Part shown: positions 1 through 5,740 of the stretch, piece by piece
How positions within the stretch are numbered: the first letter of the stretch is position 1
How the letters are laid out: every line of letters begins with the position of its first letter
NCBI GenBank assembly: GCA_028868335.1
Contig: JAGWUU010000178.1
Coordinates: 1-6,628, forward strand
Origin: Sphingomonadales bacterium
Lineage (GTDB): Bacteria; Pseudomonadota; Alphaproteobacteria; Sphingomonadales; Sphingomonadaceae
Length of the DNA: 6,628 nt
Direction of reading: 5' to 3'
The notes under the pieces: model-generated
The model's database searches: none
What the model was told of the DNA's origin: nothing
The model's input: the letters and a program-made list of their open reading frames with translations, nothing else
Translations under genes and position numbers: made by a program

Positions 1-1
1 C

Positions 2-691
2 CGGGTAGCGGGCAAACTCGTGATATCGGGCGTGCTTGCGCTGGCGGGCATGGCGTTCATGGCGTGGAGCGGGGCGAAGGTGCTGCCGGTGATGGGCATG
101 GCGCTCGCTGCGGGGCTGCTGGTCGCAACGGTGTTGCCGCTGGTGGGGCGCAAGCTTCGCACCGTTCGTTTGCCGACCTGGGGCATGGTTCTGGCCCATT
201 TCGGCGTGACGGTTGCGCTGTTCGGCATGGCGACCGATAGCGCCTTCACCGTTGAGCGGCTGGTCGCGGTCCATGTTGGCGAGGCGACCGAAGTGGGGCC
301 GTGGCGAGTTACGCTGCGCACGATCGTCCCCGTCGCCGGCCCGAACTGGACCGCGCTTGAGGGCGACATGGGCGCCTCCTATCGCGGCGGCTCGGCCGAG
401 ATCATGCGTCCGCAATCGCGCAGCTTCTGGGCGCCGTTGCAGCAGACCAACGAATCCGCGCTGCTCACCCGCTGGAACGGCCAGCTTTACGCCGTACTCG
501 GCGAACAGGCGGAGGATGGGCGCTGGCAGTTGCGACTGTGGTGGAAGCCGTTCGTCATCTACATCTGGATCGGCGGACTGTTCATCGGGCTTGGAGGCGT
601 GCTCGCCCTGATCGGTCGGGTAGCGAGTGATGTGCGCCGCCTCGTCGCGCGCGACAAGATTGCCTATCGGCGCTTGAGACAGGGCCGGTGA
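2..691 (+). CDS. ccmF: Cytochrome c heme lyase subunit CcmF, C-terminal part (5' end outside window)
   Basis: CcmF is the membrane core of the system I heme ligation complex, which attaches heme from CcmE to the CXXCH motif of apocytochromes c on the periplasmic side. Only the last ~229 codons are present. The frame is open from base 2, so the first in-frame GTG at 20 is not a real start. Three hydrophobic segments are visible (about 20-75, 80-145 and 176-250). The third contains LAHFGV, whose His (codon 197-199) probably corresponds to the second transmembrane heme b ligand of CcmF. A periplasmic stretch follows with the family pattern PVAGPNWTALEG and later WNGQLYAVLGE. It ends with WWKPFVIYIWIGGLFIGLGG, the typical last helix, and a basic cytoplasmic tail. 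The stop (689-691) overlaps the ccmG start. The C-terminal motifs and the ccmGHI context make the identification firm. Confidence 0.93.
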   Translation, partial: RVAGKLVISGVLALAGMAFMAWSGAKVLPVMGMALAAGLLVATVLPLVGRKLRTVRLPTWGMVLAHFGVTVALFGMATDSAFTVERLVAVHVGEATEVGPWRVTLRTIVPVAGPNWTALEGDMGASYRGGSAEIMRPQSRSFWAPLQQTNESALLTRWNGQLYAVLGEQAEDGRWQLRLWWKPFVIYIWIGGLFIGLGGVLALIGRVASDVRRLVARDKIAYRRLRQGR

Positions 692-1236
692 ACGACGCCC
701 CGCAACCCTCGCGCATGGCGTTGTGGCTTCCGCTGGGGATCTTCACCGGGTTCATCGCGCTGGTGATGGTCGGGCTGTACCGACCTGCCAGCCGCGAGGT
801 AAAAAGCGCGATGGTCGGCAAACCGCTGCCTGCCTTCGCGCTGAAGCAGGCCGTACCCGATCGACCGGGACTGGCCCGAACCGACCTGATAGGTGGCAAG
901 CCGCGCCTGCTGAACATCTTTGCCAGTTGGTGCGTGCCGTGCGCTGCCGAAGCCCCTCAGCTTGAAGCGTTGCGTCGGCAGGGCGTGGAAGTTGACGGCG
1001 TTGCGATCCGCGACAAGGCGGAAGACCTCAAGGGCTTTCTCGCCCGCAATGGCAATCCCTATGCCCGGATCGGCGCGGACGAGGTCAGCGCTATCCAGTT
1101 CGCCATCGGTTCGTCGGGCGTGCCGGAAAGCTTTGTCGTCGATGCCAGGGGCACGATCCGTTACCAGCATATCGGAGACATCGCCGCCGATCAGGTGCCG
1201 ATGATCCTTGCCAAGATCAGGGAGGCCGCACAATGA
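688..1236 (+). CDS. ccmG: CcmG/DsbE, membrane-anchored thiol:disulfide oxidoreductase
   Basis: This periplasmic thioredoxin-like protein reduces apocytochrome c (and/or CcmH) cysteines before heme attachment, using electrons from CcdA or DsbD. The product is 182 aa, normal for the family. A single N-terminal signal anchor covers residues ~11-31. The active site is WCVPC (C82 and C85) in the context NIFASWCVPCAAEAP; the Glu shortly after (E88) is typical of the CcmG subgroup. The cis-proline loop is GVPESFVVDARG (P146), matching the GxPE(S/T)F pattern of DsbE proteins. The start is a GTG at 688 that overlaps the ccmF stop as GTGA; the weak purine run ACAGGG lies just upstream. The gene ends by overlapping the ccmH start as ATGA, so translation is probably coupled on both sides. 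The identification is secure; which protein it reduces directly is inferred from the family. Confidence 0.95.
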   Translation: MNDAPQPSRMALWLPLGIFTGFIALVMVGLYRPASREVKSAMVGKPLPAFALKQAVPDRPGLARTDLIGGKPRLLNIFASWCVPCAAEAPQLEALRRQGVEVDGVAIRDKAEDLKGFLARNGNPYARIGADEVSAIQFAIGSSGVPESFVVDARGTIRYQHIGDIAADQVPMILAKIREAAQ

Positions 1237-1646
1237 TCCGGCGTCTGATCATGCTGCTGGCGCTCGCGCTGGCGTTGCCAGCCGTCGCGCAGGACAAGTT
1301 GCCACCGGCGCCCTACGCCTATCGCCAGCTCGACAATCCGGCGCTGGAGGCCAAGGCCAAGGCTCTGATGGAATCGCTGCGCTGCCTACAGTGCCAGGGA
1401 CAGTCGATCGCTGATTCGGATGCGCCGATCGCCGGAGATATGCGCAACCAGGTGCGTCTGCGCATCGCTGCCGGGGAAGATCCTGAGGCCATTCGTGCCT
1501 GGCTCATCGAGCGTTATGGTGACTATGTCAGCTTCAAGCCGGAAATCGACAGCATGACTTGGCCACTGTTCGCCGCGCCGATCACGTTGCTGGCCATCGC
1601 CGCGCTGATTCTTCGCCGACGCTATACGGGAAGGACGAAGGCATGA
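1233..1646 (+). CDS. ccmH: Cytochrome c maturation protein CcmH (CcmL-type, short form)
   Basis: CcmH is a periplasmic, membrane-tethered thiol oxidoreductase. It works with CcmG to keep apocytochrome CXXCH cysteines reduced, and with CcmF and CcmI in the heme ligation complex. The 137-aa product has a cleavable-looking signal sequence (residues 1-19, ending AVA before Q20). The family signature LRCLQCQGQSIADSDA has redox cysteines C51 and C54. A helical region follows (GDMRNQVRLRIAAGEDPEAI), then the YGDYVSFKP motif and one C-terminal transmembrane helix (~110-127) with a basic tail. The length fits the short, single-domain CcmH of alphaproteobacteria. The TPR part that is fused in E. coli CcmH is here a separate gene, ccmI, directly downstream. 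The ATG overlaps the ccmG stop and the TGA overlaps the ccmI start, both as ATGA. Confidence 0.95.
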   Translation: MIRRLIMLLALALALPAVAQDKLPPAPYAYRQLDNPALEAKAKALMESLRCLQCQGQSIADSDAPIAGDMRNQVRLRIAAGEDPEAIRAWLIERYGDYVSFKPEIDSMTWPLFAAPITLLAIAALILRRRYTGRTKA

Positions 1647-2290
1647 CCTGGGTGATGGTCATAGCGTTGATCGCGGCGGCGTTCCTTATCGCCGCGGTCG
1701 CGCTCAAGGCTCCGCGCAAGGGGTGGGAGGCGATTGGCGCCGCGTTGATGCTGGGAGCGGTGGGCTTCGCGCTTCAGGCGCGGCCCAATCAGCCGGGCGC
1801 GCCAAAGCAAGCCGAGGCCTCGGCGCAAGTGTCCGGAGCATCGCTGGTCGAAGCGCGCAAGCAGCTAGATGCCAGGGGTGGCCAGCCGGCAAGCAGTTGG
1901 ACGGTGATCGCCGATGGACTGGCGCGCAATGGTCGCTTCGGCGATGCCGCTGGGGTGATGCTCGGAGCGGTCGAAAAGGACCCGAAGAACGCCGATGCCT
2001 GGCTGGCGCTGGCGAACGATCTGGTGGCCCATGCCGATGGCACCCTGACCCCGGCCGCGCAATATGCCTATGCCCGCGCGGCCCAGGCTGATCCCTTGCA
2101 CCCGGGGCCGGATTTCTTTCTTGGCCTGGCCCTTGCCACCAATGGCAAGCTGGCCGAGGGACGGGCGAAGTGGGCCGATCTGCTCGCCCGTTCGCCCAAG
2201 GATGCGGCATGGCGTGCCGATCTGGAATTGCGACTCAACCGGCTCGATGCATTCATCGCCAGCCAGCAGGCACAGGCGCAGGGGCGCTAG
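1643..2290 (+). CDS. ccmI: CcmI-like apocytochrome c chaperone with TPR domain (compact form)
   Basis: CcmI binds the C-terminus of apocytochromes c and hands them to the CcmF/CcmH ligation complex. I start the gene at the ATG at 1643, not at the longer in-frame ATG at 1559, because 1643 overlaps the ccmH stop as ATGA and has a purine-rich GGAAGGACGAAG just upstream. The product is 215 aa. Two N-terminal transmembrane helices (~3-20 and ~28-45) are joined by a short basic loop (KAPRKGWE). A Pro/Ala/Gln-rich linker (46-66) leads to about three helical pairs of TPR type: ~84-117, ~118-152 and ~153-188, with the repeat feel NGRFGDAAG...EKDPKNADAW and NGKLAEGRAKW. It is much shorter than the ~400-residue CcmI of Rhodobacter and lacks its long inter-helix cytoplasmic loop. 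It is the last ccm gene in the run. Membership by context is firm; exact equivalence to long CcmI is inferred. Confidence 0.85.
   Translation: MTWVMVIALIAAAFLIAAVALKAPRKGWEAIGAALMLGAVGFALQARPNQPGAPKQAEASAQVSGASLVEARKQLDARGGQPASSWTVIADGLARNGRFGDAAGVMLGAVEKDPKNADAWLALANDLVAHADGTLTPAAQYAYARAAQADPLHPGPDFFLGLALATNGKLAEGRAKWADLLARSPKDAAWRADLELRLNRLDAFIASQQAQAQGR
2278..2288 (+). repeat. 11-bp direct repeat, copy 1 (end of ccmI)
   Basis: The sequence GCAGGGGCGCT occurs here, running into the ccmI stop codon (TAG 2288-2290), and again at 2545-2555 just before kup. The two copies are 267 bp apart and bracket the whole intergenic region. Two perfect 11-mers this close could be chance in GC-rich DNA, or the remains of a duplication. 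No function is established. Confidence 0.4.
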
Positions 2291-2311
2291 ACCCGGATTA
2301 CGCTACATTGA

Positions 2312-2479
2312 TCCGCCCCGATCTGGGTTGCAAGGAGCCGTGGACGGCGTTGCTCGTCGACCACGGTGCAACAGCAGCGCGTACTCCTCGCGTCTCCCCA
2401 CAGGTCAAAATCGGCTCCGTCGGGGCGGGGGAATGTGGTTTCATCAGGGGCGGGGCAGCGCCCGCCGTGTTGCCCCGAC
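2312..2479 (+). ncRNA. Candidate structured 5' leader RNA of kup (riboswitch-like architecture, class unknown)
   Basis: This segment has no credible gene but strong base-pairing potential. Helix P1 pairs 2312-2322 with 2419-2429 (nine Watson-Crick pairs plus a G-U at each end). Inside it, compound hairpin P2 has GTTGCA 2327-2332 pairing TGCAAC 2367-2372, a five-base bulge AGGAG (2333-2337), CCGTGG 2338-2343 pairing CCACGG 2361-2366, an A-A mismatch, and five more pairs closing the loop TTGCT (2350-2354). A short third hairpin is CGCG 2378-2381 with CGCG 2389-2392. The 3' strand of P1 can pair instead with 2470-2479, making a hairpin that holds a nested stem (2449-2454 with 2461-2466) and is followed by only three T's. 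A multi-helix domain followed by a competing hairpin, upstream of an ion transporter gene, resembles a riboswitch. I recognise no known consensus. P2 is well supported by length; P1 and switching are inference, since GC-rich DNA gives chance helices. Confidence 0.45.
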
Positions 2480-2523
2480 TTTCGCAAACTGCTAGGCGAA
2501 AAACGAATTCCGGGCCCAATAAT

Positions 2524-2555
2524 GGCGTCCCGACAGGTAGGTTTGCAGGGGCGCT
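2524..2555 (+). promoter_or_regulatory. Hairpin covering the only Shine-Dalgarno-like sequence of kup
   Basis: Bases 2524-2531 (GGCGTCCC) can pair with 2548-2555 (GGGGCGCT). This gives six Watson-Crick and two G-U pairs around a 16-base loop, ending 7 bases before the kup ATG. The only purine-rich candidate ribosome site, AGGGG at 2547-2551, lies in the 3' strand of this stem and 11 bases from the ATG, a long spacing. Pairing would therefore mask it. Translational control is an inference; an inherently weak site is the alternative. Confidence 0.35.
2545..2555 (+). repeat. 11-bp direct repeat, copy 2 (just before kup)
   Basis: This second perfect copy of GCAGGGGCGCT matches 2278-2288. It includes the Shine-Dalgarno-like AGGGG of kup and the 3' strand of the pre-start hairpin. 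Confidence 0.4.
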
Positions 2556-2562
2556 TTAGAGC

Positions 2563-4512
2563 ATGGGCGAGAAAATTTCAGCTGATGCCGTAGCGCAATC
2601 TTCTCCAGGGTCCGGGCACGAATCCGCGTCTCATGGCGGCGGGCATGGGCACCATAACGGCCGTCTCTACCCCCTAGCCGTCGGGGCGATCGGCGTGGTG
2701 TTCGGCGACATCGGCACCAGCCCGCTCTACGCGATCCAGGCCGTGATGACCGGAGCCCGACCAATCACGGTTGACCTTACGGACATCTATGGGGTCGTCA
2801 GCCTGATCTTCTGGTCGATGGTTCTCGTCGTTACGGTGAAGTACGTCTTTTTCGTACTGAGGACCGACAACAACGGTGAGGGCGGCAGTCTGGCGCTCCT
2901 CGCGCTGATCAACCGGAAGCTACCCGAAACCAAGACCTATGGCTGGTTGACCGCATGTGGCTTGCTTGCGACCGCACTGTTCTATGCGGATTCGATGCTG
3001 ACGCCTGCGATTTCGGTGATTTCGGCGGTTGAGGGGCTTGGGGTGGTGAGCGAGCGATTCCACCCCTTCATCGTTCCCATCGCGGTTGTCATCCTGATCG
3101 GGCTGTTCATGATCCAGTCGCGCGGCACTGAGCGGGTGGGGCGCTTGTTCGGCCCGATCATGCTGGTCTATTTCGTCACCATTGCGGCGATGGGCATATA
3201 CAATATCGTGCAGCATCCAGCCGTGCTGTGGGAACCGCTTAATCCACTCTATATCCTTGGCTTCTTCCAGGCGCACCCGCTGCTTTCGTTCCTGTCGCTC
3301 GGCGCGGTTATCTATGCGATGACGGGCGTGGAGGCCCTCTATGCCGACATGGGCCATTTCGGGCGCAAGCCGATCTCGGTCGCCTGGCTCTACGTTGTGT
3401 TTCCCTGCCTGATTCTCAACTACATGGGGCAGGCCTCGTTACTGATCCGCGATCCTTCCGCGGCATCCAACCCCTTCTTCCTCATGGTGCATCAGGATTT
3501 CCTGATTCCTCTTGTCATCCTTGCCACGCTGGCAACGGTGATCGCCAGCCAGGCGGTGATTTCTGGAGCCTATTCGGTAACCCAGCAGGCGATGCAGCTT
3601 GGCTACATGCCGCGGATGCAGATCAAGCACACCAGTTCGCACATGGCCGGGCAGATCTACATTCCCACCATCAACACCTTCCTGGCGTGCATGGTCGCGG
3701 CGCTGGTCATATCGTTCCGGAGTTCGGCGGCGATGCTTCCGGCCTATGGACTGGCCGTGGCGGGCACGATGTTCATCACCACGATCATGGAATCCCTGGT
3801 GGTCCTACGGATATGGAAGGTATCAAAGGGGGTCGCGTTTTTCGGCCTCGGGACGTTCATGCTCATCGACCTTGCCTATCTTGCCGCCGGGTCGGCCAAG
3901 TTCTTTGAAGGGGCGTGGTTCCCGGTCGTCTGTGGCATGATAATCTTCCTTCTCCTGACGACATGGGCGCGGGGGCGCACGCTCATGCGCAGAAGCATGG
4001 AGGAAGGAACCATCCCAATGGAGGTCTTCGCCAAGAGCGCACATTCCACGGCAACGCGCGTGCCGGGCACGGCGATCTTCATGGCAAGCAGCAACAAGGG
4101 CGTGCCCTCTGCCCTGTTGCACAACATCAAGCACAACAAGGTCCTGCATGAACGCGTGGTGGTGCTGACCGTGGCGATCCAGAACGTGCCTTACGTCGAT
4201 CCGAATGACCGCTGCACCATGAAGGAACTTGGCCAGGGGTTTTACCGCCTGTCCCTGCGGTTCGGCTTCCTTGAGGAGACGAACATTCCGGCTGCGCTGA
4301 CCAGCGCGACGATGTGCGGCGGCCCGTTCGAAATGATGAAGACCAGCTTTTTCCTCAGCCGCCAGACGCTCATCGCTTCGTCCAAGCCGGGCATGGCGAT
4401 CTGGCGCGAGAAGCTGTTCGCCTGGATGTTGCGCAACGCCGCCAGCGCGATGGAGTTTTTCCGCCTGCCGACCAACCGCGTGGTCGAACTCGGTAGCCAG
4501 GTCGAAATCTAA
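2563..4512 (+). CDS. kup: Low-affinity K+ uptake protein Kup (KUP/HAK/KT family)
   Basis: Kup imports potassium across the inner membrane, coupled to protons. The 649-aa product matches the family in length and order. The first helix carries the signature GDIGTSPLY (48-56), with D49 matching the coupling Asp of E. coli Kup. RTDNNGEGGSLALLAL (100-115) follows helix 2. LTPAISVISAVEGL (146-159) carries the conserved E157. Next come GVEALYADMGHFG (255-267) and NYMGQ (286-290). About twelve hydrophobic helices run to ~466, followed by a ~180-residue cytoplasmic domain (VPGTAIFMASSNKGVP) ending LPTNRVVELGSQVEI, the usual Kup terminus. The start is fixed: an in-frame TAG lies at 2557-2559 and the ATG at 2563 is the first start after it. 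The N-terminal tail before helix 1 is histidine-rich (H19, H24, H28, H30, H31). The gene is preceded by a structured leader, and its stop overlaps the stop of the convergent aminotransferase gene. Confidence 0.96.
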   Translation: MGEKISADAVAQSSPGSGHESASHGGGHGHHNGRLYPLAVGAIGVVFGDIGTSPLYAIQAVMTGARPITVDLTDIYGVVSLIFWSMVLVVTVKYVFFVLRTDNNGEGGSLALLALINRKLPETKTYGWLTACGLLATALFYADSMLTPAISVISAVEGLGVVSERFHPFIVPIAVVILIGLFMIQSRGTERVGRLFGPIMLVYFVTIAAMGIYNIVQHPAVLWEPLNPLYILGFFQAHPLLSFLSLGAVIYAMTGVEALYADMGHFGRKPISVAWLYVVFPCLILNYMGQASLLIRDPSAASNPFFLMVHQDFLIPLVILATLATVIASQAVISGAYSVTQQAMQLGYMPRMQIKHTSSHMAGQIYIPTINTFLACMVAALVISFRSSAAMLPAYGLAVAGTMFITTIMESLVVLRIWKVSKGVAFFGLGTFMLIDLAYLAAGSAKFFEGAWFPVVCGMIIFLLLTTWARGRTLMRRSMEEGTIPMEVFAKSAHSTATRVPGTAIFMASSNKGVPSALLHNIKHNKVLHERVVVLTVAIQNVPYVDPNDRCTMKELGQGFYRLSLRFGFLEETNIPAALTSATMCGGPFEMMKTSFFLSRQTLIASSKPGMAIWREKLFAWMLRNAASAMEFFRLPTNRVVELGSQVEI

Positions 4513-5657
4513 CCGGCGCGCGTGCCGCGATTGCGCGCGGCGAACCAGGGGCGCATCCGGGCTATGGCTTCCTCGACCTCGGGCGTCGAGACGGCAAAGC
4601 TGAACCGCATGAAGTGGTGCCCATCGACGGGGTCGAAGTCATTGCCGGGGGCCGTGGCAATGCCGGTGTCGCGCAGCAAGGCCAGGCAGAACTCCATTGA
4701 ATCATCGGTAAAGTCGGAGACGTCGGCGTAGATGTAGAAGGCACCGTCAGGCGGAGCGATCCGGCCGAGGCCCATCGCCGGCAGGGCATCGAGCAATAGC
4801 GCGCGGTTTCGCTCATAGGTGCGGATGTGCCCTTCCAGTTCGTCGCGGCAGTCCATGGCGACCAGCCCGGCGTGCTGGCTGAGCGACGGCGGGGTGAGAA
4901 ACATGTTGCCCATTCGCGCCCGCGCGGCTGCGACGCCATCTTCTGGAACGATCAGCCAGCCCAGCCGCCATGCCGCCATGCTGAAGTACTTGGAGAAACT
5001 GTTGACCACCAGGGCATCAGGCGCTTCCTGCAGCATCGAAGGCGTTTCGAGGCCGTAGCTGATGCCGTGGTAGATCTCGTCGGAGACGATCGCGATTCCG
5101 CGTTCGCGGCAGACCTGGGCAATGGCGTGCAACTCGTCGCGGGGGATGATGGTGCCCGTAGGGTTGGCGGGGCTTGCGAGGATCACGCCATCGGGCGCCG
5201 GGTCAAGCGCGGCAAGCGCGGCCGCGGTAAGTTGAAATCGTTCTGCCTCCCCACAGGCCAGTTCGACCGGCGTGAGGTGCAGGGCCTTCAGCGTATTGCG
5301 GTAGGCGACATAGCCCGGGCGGGCAATCGCTACCCGTGCGCCGGGATCGAACCGCATGTTGAGCGCCATGACCAACGCGGGCGAAGCGCCGCAGGTCAGG
5401 ATGATCCGCGAAGGATGAACCTCGACGCCGTAGATTTCTTTGTAGTGCCGGGCGATGCGGGCTTTTAGCGGCTGGCTTTCCCAGTAACCCATCGGGTCGC
5501 TGTCGAGGATCGCGTGGGCTGTGGCGATCGCGCGGGACGGGGCGCCCGTTGAAGGCTGGCCAAATTCCATGTGGATGACTGAACGGCCTTCGCCCTTGAG
5601 CTTGTGGGCAAGGCCGCTGACGGCGATGGCATGGAACGGTTCGATCTCGGCGGTCAT
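4509..5657 (-). CDS. PLP-dependent aminotransferase, class I/II (fold type I), substrate unknown
   Basis: This cytoplasmic aminotransferase is 382 aa from the chosen ATG at 5657. Family marks, in that numbering, are SPANPTG with the PLP-contacting Asn at 165, SDEIYHG with Asp193 and Tyr196, SFSKYFSMAAWRLGW with the Schiff-base Lys at 223 and Arg231, and MRFSFA with Arg351, the usual carboxylate-binding Arg. It resembles the COG0436 group (aspartate/alanine/aromatic aminotransferases), but the sequence alone does not settle the substrate. An in-frame GTG at 5702 would add 15 residues. I reject it because it falls inside the terminator hairpin of the upstream gene and those residues look nothing like the family's N-terminus. 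No strong Shine-Dalgarno precedes either start. The stop overlaps the kup stop by 4 bp on the opposite strand. With a terminator only ~28 bases upstream of its start, it needs its own overlapping promoter or read-through. Confidence 0.9.
   Translation of the reverse strand: MTAEIEPFHAIAVSGLAHKLKGEGRSVIHMEFGQPSTGAPSRAIATAHAILDSDPMGYWESQPLKARIARHYKEIYGVEVHPSRIILTCGASPALVMALNMRFDPGARVAIARPGYVAYRNTLKALHLTPVELACGEAERFQLTAAALAALDPAPDGVILASPANPTGTIIPRDELHAIAQVCRERGIAIVSDEIYHGISYGLETPSMLQEAPDALVVNSFSKYFSMAAWRLGWLIVPEDGVAAARARMGNMFLTPPSLSQHAGLVAMDCRDELEGHIRTYERNRALLLDALPAMGLGRIAPPDGAFYIYADVSDFTDDSMEFCLALLRDTGIATAPGNDFDPVDGHHFMRFSFAVSTPEVEEAIARMRPWFAARNRGTRAG
4516..4542. terminator. GC-rich hairpin at the kup/aminotransferase convergent junction (weak terminator candidate)
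   Basis: Just past the kup stop, two alternative strong stems can form. GCCGCG 4524-4529 pairs with CGCGGC 4536-4541 around a six-base loop; alternatively GCGCGC 4516-4521 pairs with GCGCGC 4533-4538. The hairpin lies inside the last codons of the aminotransferase gene. Neither strand has a T run after it, so it is not a classical intrinsic terminator. It is listed because it is the only structure that could separate the two convergent transcripts. Confidence 0.25.
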
Positions 5658-5684
5658 GCCAACCGGCCTAACCCTGTCTCGCCC

Positions 5685-5720
5685 AAATGAAAAGCGCGGC
5701 ACCCACAGGGCACCGCGCCT
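5685..5720 (-). terminator. Rho-independent terminator of the PuuD-like gene
   Basis: Read on the minus strand, GCGCGG (5718-5713) pairs perfectly with CCGCGC (5699-5694). Inside, two G-U pairs and three C-G pairs leave a three-base loop; an outer G-U and A-T pair extend the stem. TTTT, then C, A and TTT follow (5693-5685). It begins about 20 bases after the stop of the membrane protein gene. On the plus strand no T run follows, so it acts toward the minus strand only. Confidence 0.85.
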
Positions 5721-5740
5721 TCATCGTCCGTCGAGACGGA

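Noticed and set aside
664..1233. Long open frame (189 codons) antisense to ccmG
   Set aside because: It is a shadow of ccmG in GC-rich DNA: no family motif, no ribosome site, and the sense frame has clear thioredoxin-like motifs.
1559..1642. Upstream ATG extending ccmI by 28 codons
   Set aside because: It would overlap ccmH by ~88 bases and put an arginine-rich segment before the first helix; the ATGA overlap at 1643 matches the other junctions in the operon.
2228..2309. Promoter-like hexamers for kup (TTGCGA 2228 with ATTCAT 2251; TACATT 2304)
   Set aside because: Matches to -35/-10 are poor or lack a partner at 16-18 bases; no promoter can be called by eye.
2291..2328. Inverted repeat ACCCGGAT / ATCTGGGT as a ccm operon terminator
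   Set aside because: It has one G-U pair, a 22-base loop and no T run; the second arm overlaps the better leader helices.
2340..2495. Possible leader peptide in the kup leader (GTG 2340 after AAGGAG, or ATG 2433 after GGGGG)
   Set aside because: Both candidate ribosome sites are only 0-2 bases from the start codon, the peptide has no run of a regulatory amino acid, and the DNA is better explained by RNA pairing.
2291..2562. Known RNA classes in the gap (SAH, cobalamin, TPP, fluoride, c-di-AMP, Mn2+ riboswitches, SRP RNA, 6S RNA)
   Set aside because: I compared remembered consensus elements and found none convincing; fragments such as AAGGAGC are too short to count. An Infernal search would be decisive.
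4827..5468. 213-codon plus-strand frame opposite the aminotransferase gene
   Set aside because: Composition is low-complexity Arg/Gly/Asp with no hydrophobic core or recognisable domain; the minus strand carries the full PLP aminotransferase motifs.
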